The position numbers and the translations under genes were made by a program. A stretch of DNA of 64,000 nucleotides from CAYRFF01 sp964436125 (lineage in GTDB: Bacteria; Bacteroidota; Bacteroidia; Chitinophagales; Saprospiraceae): contig CAYTBT010000001.1 in assembly GCA_964436125.1 (NCBI GenBank), positions 62,001-126,000 of the forward strand. The letters run 5' to 3'. Position 1 is the first letter of the stretch. Each line of letters starts with the position of its first letter. Below the pieces are notes generated by a model. The model saw nothing but the letters and a program-made list of their open reading frames with translations. It searched no databases and was not told the origin of the DNA. Positions 28,981 to 36,942 of this stretch are shown here, piece after piece.

Positions 28981-29913
28981 TTGCTTGATAAGATTTTATA
29001 TTATTCTATTGTACTTCCCGTGTCACGATTACCTATGGGAGCAATTTCCCTATTTGCGGACCTGCTATATATCGTATTTCGATATATATGGCCTTATAGA
29101 GAAAAGGTAATTTCTGACAACCTGAAACGTGCCTTTCCATCATTAAGCTCAATGGAACGAAGGGAAATCAAGCTTCAATATTATCGCTATTTATCTAATT
29201 TAGTCATCGAATCCATTAAAAATTTATCTGTATCGGAAGACGAGCTGCTCGATAGGTTGCGCGTAAAAAACCCTGAGCTTATGCAAGAACTTTATGCAGC
29301 AGATCGCAATGTAATTCTCTTATCTTCACACTTTAATAATTGGGAGTTTCTTATAAAAGGGCTAAGCTTGTTATTTCCCTTTAAAGCAATAGGTGTAGGA
29401 AAACCATTGACTAAGAGATTTTGGGATAAGAAAATTAATGAAGGTCGGGAATGTTTTGGGATGCACGTCGTCAATACTTGCAATTACAAGGAGATAATTA
29501 CTGAAAATCCTGACAAATTAAATACAGTTCTCGTATTAAATGATCAATCACCGGGCAAAAATGAAAACTGTTATTGGACTAAATTTCTGAATCAGGATAC
29601 TGCCTTTTATTTTGGCGCTGAGGTAATGGCTAATAAGTTCAATTATGCCGTAGTTCATGCAATAATACGCCGGAAACAGAAAGCTTATTATGAAATCGAA
29701 TTAAAACTCCTGACAGATACGCCACGAGAAGAAGAATATGGGTTCATCACGAGAACATATATAGAACAACTCGAAGAGTGCATTATAGCAGATCCACAGT
29801 ATTGGGTATGGTCTCATAGAAGATGGAAAAAGGATCTTCCAGACAATTTAGAGGAGTTAAAACAACAACATCAAGAGCGATTTATCCAGAAATTCAGAAC
29901 CAAGTCACAATGA
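28981..29913 (+). CDS. Lipid A biosynthesis acyltransferase (LpxL/HtrB family)
   Basis: This protein of 310 residues starts with TTG at 28981. That start is chosen because the N-terminal helix LDKILYYSIVLPVSRLPMGA is standard for the family, and the only upstream in-frame codons lead to a stop at 28963. The H-x4-E catalytic motif is visible in SSHFNNWEF (around residue 118). DNLKRAFPSLSSMERREIKL and PQYWVWSHRRWKKD are conserved family segments. Members transfer a secondary acyl chain to lipid A at the inner membrane. It is a single gene next to a dispersed repeat. The use of TTG is inferred, not proven. Confidence 0.88.
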   Translation: MLDKILYYSIVLPVSRLPMGAISLFADLLYIVFRYIWPYREKVISDNLKRAFPSLSSMERREIKLQYYRYLSNLVIESIKNLSVSEDELLDRLRVKNPELMQELYAADRNVILLSSHFNNWEFLIKGLSLLFPFKAIGVGKPLTKRFWDKKINEGRECFGMHVVNTCNYKEIITENPDKLNTVLVLNDQSPGKNENCYWTKFLNQDTAFYFGAEVMANKFNYAVVHAIIRRKQKAYYEIELKLLTDTPREEEYGFITRTYIEQLEECIIADPQYWVWSHRRWKKDLPDNLEELKQQHQERFIQKFRTKSQ

Positions 29914-30055
29914 ATAAAAACCTATTCACCATTCAATGGAGGCTTTTAAGTTATTATTCATCCTGGCCCCTTGACTTTTGGCAAGTCGGTGAGCCTTGAC
30001 CCAGCAGGCAATAAATGCAATCGAGTTATCCTGATACGAACTTAAGAAATCAAAT

Positions 30056-30730
30056 TCATCGATTTGGTTTCTTGAGGTCAACACGCATTTTATCCTCCCA
30101 TTTCCGCGGATTATTGATGATGTACCGTTTGATATTGTGGTAGGCACGTCGGTTGAGAATGATGTGATCGTGGTAATCAGATTGCCAATTTTTACGACCT
30201 GGTGTATTATTTAGAATATTGATTTGTTTTGATACAATCATTTTTAATTTTCCCATAACCTTGGGAATAATCATTCTCCTGCGGAATTTACGGTATTGTT
30301 TAATTTCATCTGTGGTAGGTTCATAATCCGGATTATGCCACCATCGTTTTATTGGTAAGGGTGATGAATATAGAGGCAATTCATGAATTGCCTCTATATC
30401 ATCACCATGAATTTCCTCTATTATTATATCACCACCACACATACCATTATCATAATCATAATCCCCCAATTCCACAATCATATGGATATGATCGGGCATA
30501 ATAACCCATTCATCCAAAATGACACGTCTGTGATAGGTAGGTATATTCAGGATTTCAGATTTCAGGATTTTCCCTTCAGGGGACAATATCATTTCTGCAT
30601 TGACAACCTTTCCTAGCATCCGTTCTCTATTCTGAATACAAACGGTCAGATAATATTGGCCGGGTGCAGAATAATTCCACCATATACAGCGATTGGATTC
30701 GACGCGGTATTTGTTCTTGAAGAGTGTCAT
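30056..30730 (-). CDS. REP-associated tyrosine transposase (RAYT, Y1_Tnp/IS200-like domain)
   Basis: This 224-residue protein has the HUH nuclease signature VIMPDHIHMIVEL, with the two metal-binding histidines in HIH. The C-terminal tyrosine segment is RRAYHNIKRYIINNPRKW. The W-x-x-Y-H-D-H-I-I segment before the tyrosine is typical of Bacteroidota RAYTs. RAYTs are single-copy domesticated relatives of IS200/IS605 transposases thought to mobilise REP hairpins. A perfect 32-bp palindrome lies inside the gene (30368-30399), coding part of a low-complexity region, and two strong hairpins lie 75-170 bp before the start. Whether the protein is active is unknown; the motifs look intact. Confidence 0.85.
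   Translation of the reverse strand: MTLFKNKYRVESNRCIWWNYSAPGQYYLTVCIQNRERMLGKVVNAEMILSPEGKILKSEILNIPTYHRRVILDEWVIMPDHIHMIVELGDYDYDNGMCGGDIIIEEIHGDDIEAIHELPLYSSPLPIKRWWHNPDYEPTTDEIKQYRKFRRRMIIPKVMGKLKMIVSKQINILNNTPGRKNWQSDYHDHIILNRRAYHNIKRYIINNPRKWEDKMRVDLKKPNR
30361..30405. repeat. Very strong palindrome inside the RAYT gene
   Basis: Bases 30368-30399 form a perfect 32-bp palindrome centred on AATTCATGAATT. After one unpaired base, GTGATG (30361-30366) pairs with CATCAC (30400-30405), giving a 22-bp stem with almost no loop. Its centre resembles that of the hairpin upstream of the gene (CAAATTCAATGAATTTG). Confidence 0.85.
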
Positions 30731-30804
30731 TTACCGGTTAGTGTCGTATGCGTGGTGTTATGTGTCGGGGAATTCAAGAATTGTTGAAATATTGTGCTGT
30801 TGCG

Positions 30805-30900
30805 GTCATCGGTTAAATCAAATTCAATGAATTTGATCCATAACCGATGACTCTATTTCCTGAGATCGTTAAATGCAGACATTGCAATCGCAGGAAATAG
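30805..30900. repeat. Two adjacent REP-like hairpins upstream of the RAYT gene
   Basis: Hairpin one has outer arms GTCATCGGTTA (30805-30815) and TAACCGATGAC (30841-30851) and inner arms ATCAAATTCA and TGAATTTGAT. Hairpin two has arms CTATTTCCTG (30853-30862) and CAGGAAATAG (30891-30900). They lie between the RAYT start at 30730 and the MATE gene. Confidence 0.75.
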
Positions 30901-30968
30901 AATAATGAACCACCTCATCCCCACAATCTCCCGGAAAAATCCCACATTTGTGGAAGCAAAACAAAGGT

Positions 30969-32270
30969 ATGTCTAAACTCAATCGCGAATTACTCAAGCT
31001 CGCCATCCCCAATATCATCAGCAATATATCCTTGCCGCTGTTGAGCACCGTGGATACGGCATTGATGGGACATCTGTCGGGCTTGTATCTCGGGGCGATA
31101 GGCTTGGGCGCGATGATATTTAACTTCTTTTACTGGAACTTCGGTTTCTTGAGGATGAGTACAACGGGATTCGTGGCACAATCCTTCGGGGCAAAGGATG
31201 CCTCGCAGATCATCGGCCATCTAGCACGGGCATTGATTGTGGCGCTTATCCTGGCACTGCTTATTTTAAGTATGCAATCACCGATAATCAACATTTCCTT
31301 ACAACTCTTGAATGCAAGCAGCGAGCAGATTCCGTTGATTATGGAATACTATGGCATACGGATATGGGCAGCGCCGGCAAGCCTATGTTTATTTGTCTTT
31401 CTTGGATGGTTCTTCGGGATGCAGAATTCCAGGATACCGCTCGTACTCACCATTATCATCAACATCACCAATATCGCCATGAGCTCATATCTCGTCCTCG
31501 TGAAGGAAATGGGAATCGCCGGAGCGGCTTATGGCACGATAATAGCGCAATATGTCGGCATAATTACAGCTATCTTTTTTCTCCTTTATTTTTATCGGGA
31601 TTACCTTCATCACTTAAAGAAAGAAGCCATTTTTAAGATAAAGGCCTACGGCCGCTTCTTTGTCATCAACAGAGACATATTTCTCCGGACAATATCGCTT
31701 ACACTGGCATTCGGGTTCTTTTACAGTCAGAGTGCGGCCGCCGGAGCGCTCGTCCTCGCTGCCAATGTCGTTCTCATTCAATTTCTCAACTGGATGTCCT
31801 ACGGCATAGACGGATTTGCTTACGCAGCAGAATCTCTGGTCGGCAAATACCACGGAGCAAAGGATAGAGATAACACGCGGCGCGCCATCCGCTACAGTTT
31901 CTACTGGGGAGCCGGTCTCGCAATCCTGTATGCAGTCCTTTACGGCTTTGGCGGATACAATTTATTGTATATATTTACAGACGATCCGGATGTAATTCAA
32001 GCCGCCGACAAGATGCTTATATGGATGTTTTGGGTACCGATCATCGGCTTTGCCTGTTATATCTGGGATGGAGTATTTATAGGACTCACAGCAAGTAAAG
32101 CTATGCGCAATACTATGTTTCTCGCCCTCGCCTTTTATCTTCTCAGCTGGTATCTTCTGGCTGATAATTATCCTATTCACGGTCTTTGGGGCGCATTTCT
32201 CATCTTTCTCGGCGCACGCGGGCTATTTCAATCGCTGTGGTTCAACTATTACGGATTACAATTGAAATAA
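30969..32270 (+). CDS. MATE family multidrug/metabolite exporter
   Basis: This 433-residue inner-membrane protein starts at the ATG at 30969 (MSKLNRELLKLAIPNIISNI); an ATG 21 bp upstream is in frame but less typical. About twelve membrane helices are present. The segments STVDTALMGHLSGLYLGAIG, GSAAGALVLAANV-like QSAAAGALVLAANVVLIQFL and GIDGFAYAAESLVGKYHGAK place it in the DinF branch of MATE transporters. These export organic cations or metabolites using ion gradients. The variant motif ATTTGTGGAAGC lies just upstream (30946). The AsmA-like gene begins two bases after its stop. Confidence 0.92.
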   Translation: MSKLNRELLKLAIPNIISNISLPLLSTVDTALMGHLSGLYLGAIGLGAMIFNFFYWNFGFLRMSTTGFVAQSFGAKDASQIIGHLARALIVALILALLILSMQSPIINISLQLLNASSEQIPLIMEYYGIRIWAAPASLCLFVFLGWFFGMQNSRIPLVLTIIINITNIAMSSYLVLVKEMGIAGAAYGTIIAQYVGIITAIFFLLYFYRDYLHHLKKEAIFKIKAYGRFFVINRDIFLRTISLTLAFGFFYSQSAAAGALVLAANVVLIQFLNWMSYGIDGFAYAAESLVGKYHGAKDRDNTRRAIRYSFYWGAGLAILYAVLYGFGGYNLLYIFTDDPDVIQAADKMLIWMFWVPIIGFACYIWDGVFIGLTASKAMRNTMFLALAFYLLSWYLLADNYPIHGLWGAFLIFLGARGLFQSLWFNYYGLQLK

Positions 32271-32272
32271 GT

Positions 32273-33850
32273 ATGAAAAGACTCTACCACATCTTATTTA
32301 TCGTGCTCATTATCTTGACACTTGTAATTATTCTCGCCATTATTGCTATTCCCATTATGGAAAATAGGGTTGAATCTCAGCTTACGCAAATGCTTCAGTC
32401 CGAATTCCCCTCCGGTGAAGTAGATATCCGGGACCTCGATGTGGATCTCATCGCCGGGAACTTTGATATCGCAGAATTGACGATAAGTGATAGTGCTCAA
32501 CATATCGATCGCATCCATATCAGTGGCCTTGCGGCAAATGGCGTCCAATGGTACAAGTCATACAAGAAAAACAAGGCATTTGCACAGGATATTTATGTCC
32601 GTGACGCCTATGTGTCCCTTTTTACGCGCTCAACAAGCATGGATTTCACGCCATTGCTCGATAGCTGTGCACAATATCTGAAGATTAATGAATTTGCAAT
32701 AGATGGTTTTCAATACAGACTTCTCGGAGCCACCGGAAAGCCGATACAAGCCGTTAAAAAAGGGAAGTTAAGCTTGTTTTTTCACGACAGGAATATACGG
32801 CACTTCATCGATAGCAAAGCTACCGGAGAAGGACTCCTTTTTACTTTCCCCGGAGAGAATTACAAGCTTCGTATAGATTCTATGAAGCTTAATTCTGAGA
32901 TAAAGCAATTATCGCTACGCGGCATAGGTTTACAGCCAGTTCCACTTGATACAAGTGCCGGCACAAGGGATAATGCAAGCCTGTATAGTTACAATTTTTA
33001 TTCGCCGAAGTTTAAGGTCGAGGGATTTGATCTAGCGGATATCGTTTCAGATTCCTTAATCAGTGTAAAAAAGATATCGGTAAGGAATCCGAGAATTATT
33101 ATACAGAGAGACAGTACCGAAAAGCTGGACAGCAGTACGGTTAAAATGCTTCCGCAAGCACATTTGCGTAAGCTTATATGGGATATTGATATCGATACGG
33201 TGCAAGTAACTTCAGCATTGATAAGCTATAGGGCGATAAATCAATTTACGGGGAAGCCGGGGAAGCTGAACTTTGAGGAAACGTATATGACACTTACCGA
33301 CCTGACCAATGATAGTAGTCGCATCGCCGATGATCCGATTATGTCCCTGAAATTCAATTCTGTATTTATGGGAGAAGGAGAGCTTGAAGGAACGATGAGA
33401 TTTGATTTAATGGATGAAACCTCGCCGTACTATCTGGATTTCACACTCGGCGATATGGAAATCTCTTCAGCGACGAGCCTCACAATTCCTATTGGGAACC
33501 TGCAGATAGTCAATGGTCGGAACCTCGCTATGCTTGTAAAAATGACGGGAGATAAAAAGCAGATGACGGGAACAATGAGCTTTGCTTATGTCGATTTACA
33601 GGTGGATATGTTGCATAGCGATAAGTTGAGAACGAGGGATAAAATACGTGCCTGGATTAATAACACAATTTACGTAAAAGAGAAGAATATTAAAGAAAAT
33701 AAGGGATTCAGAAAGGGCTATATTGCGCATGAACGCAATCCGCAGGAGAGTTTTATGCATAATCTATGGGATGCTATCGAAATGGGCATTGCTACGACGG
33801 TGCTTGGAAATAGGCAATCGGTGATGGAAGCAGCTTCACCGGAGGAGTAG
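32273..33850 (+). CDS. AsmA-like/DUF748-like membrane-anchored protein
   Basis: The start is the ATG at 32273, two bases after the MATE stop codon, giving 525 residues. The N-terminus MKRLYHILFIVLIILTLVII is a single membrane anchor. The rest is beta-rich and alternates short strands of the type seen in AsmA/DUF748 proteins (FPSGEVDIRDLDVDLIAGNF, ELTISDSAQHIDRIHISG, FKVEGFDLADIV). Such proteins bridge the periplasm and are linked to lipid or outer-membrane homeostasis in other bacteria. The family assignment is by overall pattern and is less certain than the reading frame. It contains two copies of the ATTTGCGNAAGC word (32380 and 33162). Confidence 0.65.
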   Translation: MKRLYHILFIVLIILTLVIILAIIAIPIMENRVESQLTQMLQSEFPSGEVDIRDLDVDLIAGNFDIAELTISDSAQHIDRIHISGLAANGVQWYKSYKKNKAFAQDIYVRDAYVSLFTRSTSMDFTPLLDSCAQYLKINEFAIDGFQYRLLGATGKPIQAVKKGKLSLFFHDRNIRHFIDSKATGEGLLFTFPGENYKLRIDSMKLNSEIKQLSLRGIGLQPVPLDTSAGTRDNASLYSYNFYSPKFKVEGFDLADIVSDSLISVKKISVRNPRIIIQRDSTEKLDSSTVKMLPQAHLRKLIWDIDIDTVQVTSALISYRAINQFTGKPGKLNFEETYMTLTDLTNDSSRIADDPIMSLKFNSVFMGEGELEGTMRFDLMDETSPYYLDFTLGDMEISSATSLTIPIGNLQIVNGRNLAMLVKMTGDKKQMTGTMSFAYVDLQVDMLHSDKLRTRDKIRAWINNTIYVKEKNIKENKGFRKGYIAHERNPQESFMHNLWDAIEMGIATTVLGNRQSVMEAASPEE

Positions 33851-34139
33851 GCGGGAAATATTATTTCAAATGTATTCCTTGGCTGAACCCGGACAATATG
33901 GATTCCATTCCTTTCCAGAATGCGAGTGTATTTAAGAAAAAGAGCTATTATACACATTACCATGCATATTTCCACGGATTAACCTTTTATGAGAATACAC
34001 TGTAATATTAAAGAATAGATCGGAAGTACCGGAATAAAGCAGACGGAAGGAGATTTTTATTTCACATAGTTCCTAGCCCGTGGGGCTGTGTGCATAAATA
34101 TCTTCTGGAAATACTTTGTATATTTCATTTCAGGATTCA
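33851..34139. other. Intergenic spacer between convergent genes
   Basis: This 289-bp spacer separates the AsmA-like gene and mtaB. I see no gene and no strong hairpin. A weak minus-strand open frame running into the AsmA-like gene is a shadow. Confidence 0.4.
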
Positions 34140-35489
34140 CTAATACAGATGAACACTCTCCTCTACCGGTGTTGCAGCAACATCACCACTTTCTGCAAAT
34201 TCATCCAAGCGCACATAAATCAGATCATTTACCTCTCCGGCATCTTCCGGTAGCTCAACGCGGATATAATTTTCCGTATAACCATGTAAGCCCTTCCCTT
34301 TGGATTGCTCGATGAGGACTTCATGTGTTGTCCCGAGGTATTTTTCATAAAAAGCGCGCGTCTTTTTTGCCGACAAGCTACGCAAGCGCGTATTCCGCTG
34401 TTTTCTTACAGGAATCGGCACTTGGTTCTCCATCTCAGCGGCAAGGGTATTGCTGCGCTCAGAAAAGGTGAATGCGTGAATGTAAGAAATATCAAGTCCA
34501 TGGAGGAAATCATAGGTCATCGCAAAGTCTTCTTCCTGCTCATCCGGAAAACCGACGATGACATCGACACCGATACAGGCATCGGGCATGATGGACTTAA
34601 TAAGATCAACGCGTTCTGCATAGAGCTCTCGTTGATAACGACGACGCATAAGACCGAGGATGCGATTGCTTCCTGATTGTAGCGGAATATGAAAATGTGG
34701 GACAAATCGTTCAGAATCTGTGACAAATTGAATGATTTCTTCATTACAGAGATTGGGCTCAATGGACGATATCCTGAAGCGATCAACTTCTTCAACTTTG
34801 TCGAGTTCACGGACGAGATCGATGAAAATTGCTTCTTTCTTTGGGCGTTTCCCTTCGATGATTTCCGTTCCATTGCCGAAGTCGCCGATATTCACACCGG
34901 TAAGGACGATTTCTTTCACTCCCTGGCGGCCGATTTTACGAGCATTGGCAAGGACATTTTCAATAGTATCGGACCGACTTTTGCCTCGAGCCAATGGAAT
35001 CGTGCAATAGCTGCAATTATAGCTGCAACCGTCCTGGATTTTAAGGAAAGAGCGTGTCCTGTCACCGAATGAAAAAGCATCGATGAAGGTATTGGCGGCT
35101 TTCACTTCACCGGCTCTTACCATTCCCCTTCCGGGAGCGTGTGAAATACCATCCACATAGTTGAGCACATTGAATTTCTCCGATGCCCCGAGAACGAGGT
35201 CGACACCTTCAATTTCAGATATTTCTTCCGGTTTCAACTGTGCATAACAGCCGATTACGACGATCTTGGCATCCGGGTTTCGCTTGTTGGCGCGACGGAT
35301 GATATTTCTACCTTTACCTTCAGCCGTATGAGTTACGGAACAAGTGTTTACTACGTAAATATCGGCTATATCTTCAAAGTCCACTTCGGTATATCCAGCT
35401 TCCGCAAATTTATGCGCAATTGTGGATGTCTCTGAAAAGTTGAGCTTACAGCCCAATGTATAAAATGCTACAGTCCTCGGCGTTGACAT
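34140..35489 (-). CDS. mtaB: tRNA (N6-threonylcarbamoyladenosine(37)-C2)-methylthiotransferase MtaB
   Basis: The start is placed at the ATG at 35489 (449 residues), directly before the family start STPRTVAFYTLGCKLNFSE. The N-terminal MTTase domain has cysteines in LGCKLN, VVNTCSVT and VIGCYAQ that hold one iron-sulfur cluster. The radical SAM domain has C-x3-C-x2-C in DGCSYNCSYCTIP. The TRAM-like tail ends the protein (ENYIRVELPEDAGEVNDLIY). The enzyme adds a methylthio group to t6A37 of tRNAs reading ANN codons. The three cysteines plus LGCKLN favour MtaB over MiaB or RimO. It contains one ATTTGCGNAAGC word (35398). Confidence 0.94.
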   Translation of the reverse strand: MSTPRTVAFYTLGCKLNFSETSTIAHKFAEAGYTEVDFEDIADIYVVNTCSVTHTAEGKGRNIIRRANKRNPDAKIVVIGCYAQLKPEEISEIEGVDLVLGASEKFNVLNYVDGISHAPGRGMVRAGEVKAANTFIDAFSFGDRTRSFLKIQDGCSYNCSYCTIPLARGKSRSDTIENVLANARKIGRQGVKEIVLTGVNIGDFGNGTEIIEGKRPKKEAIFIDLVRELDKVEEVDRFRISSIEPNLCNEEIIQFVTDSERFVPHFHIPLQSGSNRILGLMRRRYQRELYAERVDLIKSIMPDACIGVDVIVGFPDEQEEDFAMTYDFLHGLDISYIHAFTFSERSNTLAAEMENQVPIPVRKQRNTRLRSLSAKKTRAFYEKYLGTTHEVLIEQSKGKGLHGYTENYIRVELPEDAGEVNDLIYVRLDEFAESGDVAATPVEESVHLY

Positions 35490-35703
35490 ATTTCTGTACT
35501 TTCTGTGAATGGACAAAGATAATGGTTTTATCACTTATTGCAACATTGTAGCTTATAGCTTTCACCAGGATGCAATGATTTTTACTCTTATAATGAAATC
35601 AGCTCGGATTAAGACAATGTCGCTCCTGCATGCCATTTTGAAAATTTTGAAAAACTTATTAAATTTGGTGAGAGAATATCTTTGTTTATTAAATCCCAGG
35701 GAT

Positions 35704-36744
35704 ATGAAAAGCTTTTCTACAATTGTGCTTTCTCTCATAGGTCTTCTATTAATTATGCAAGGCTGCAAGAAAGTTCGCTATATAAACTCAGGCGAAGGAC
35801 AGGGTGATCATGATCAGAAAGAATTGACAATTTATATAGCGGGAAAAATTGCAAAAGATTCAATGTCATAAGCCTGTTACTGGAAAAATGATGAACGTAT
35901 TCTCTTGTCAGAAGCTTATGAATATCATACTGCCAAGGATATTTATCTTGCCGGTGGAACCGTCTATACTTGCGGCTTCAAAACCATAAAATTAGGCGGT
36001 GAAACGCGACGTATTGCAGAGTATTGGGTAAATGGGAAACAATATTTGCTTACTACAGAGGAAGATAATGCCGAGGCAAGAGCAATTGCCGTTTCCAATG
36101 GTGGTGTCTATGTTGCAGGAGTAAAAAATGACAAACCGGTATACTGGAAGAACGGCAATTTAAAGCTCCTTACAGATACTTTCAGGACTGGAAATACCAC
36201 TGATATTTCAATAAAGAACGGGAATGTATATATCTGCGGAAATATATTTGTCAATGGAGTTAACTCATTGGCGACCTACTGGATTAATGGCAAGGAGGAA
36301 TATCTCGGCTTATCGGCTTATGTCTCGCGGGCAAGTTCACTATACCTGACTGATGAGGATGTATATATCACCGGATTTGTCTATGGAAGTAATGGAGGAA
36401 CGACTTTATACTGGAAAAATTGAAATAAAGTTCCTCTCAAATACAAGGGCTTTGAAACCGAAACCAGAGCTATTTTTGTTTCCGGCGATGATGTTTATGT
36501 TCTAGGATAATTCTATGATATTGATGGTAGAGTTTTCAGCGCCCTATACTGGAAGAATGAAACGCCTACGATTCTGGGAGAAAACTATAAATCAGCAAAT
36601 GATCTCTACGTGTATAATGATGATGTTTACATTGTAGGTAGCTCCATGCGAGTCGCCTGTTACTGGAAAAATGATGAACAGTATGTACTTTCAGATTTAT
36701 CCGAGCGGGTAAGTGCAAATTCTATTTTTGTGACTGAAAATTAA
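35704..36744 (+). pseudogene. Broken lipoprotein with YWKN propeller-like repeats (three in-frame stops)
   Basis: The frame starts at 35704 with a lipoprotein signal (LLLIMQGC). It continues to 36744 as one reading frame, interrupted by TAA at 35869-35871, TGA at 36421-36423 and TAA at 36508-36510, with no frameshift. The translated parts are repeats of about 50 residues with a core G-x-V-Y-x-x-G and a closing YWKN (for example VACYWKNDEQYVL), the pattern of beta-propeller-like lipoproteins. Repeats remain well preserved on both sides of each stop, so decay is recent or the stops are suppressed. All three stops can be explained by single transitions (for example CAA to TAA). Function of the ancestor is unknown. 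Confidence 0.8.
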
Positions 36745-36942
36745 TGGGCGAATAAACACTTCACTCCTTCTCTGATAAAAAGGATGATAGGATTGTCGCA
36801 AGAACATAAGACAAATAAATTTTTCGTATCTTTACCTATCATAAAGAGGCTTTTTGTATAAGCATGTTAAAAATGAATCATTTGTGGAAGCTTCTATAGT
36901 TTTTTCTGCAAACAGTTTATTCACGGCAATAAATATAGAACA

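Noticed and set aside
29926..30147. Minus-strand frame ending KSQGARMNNNLKASIEW at the 3' end of the RAYT gene
   Set aside because: It overlaps the RAYT gene in another frame and has no recognised domain; the tail might be a relic of an accessory frame but cannot be supported.
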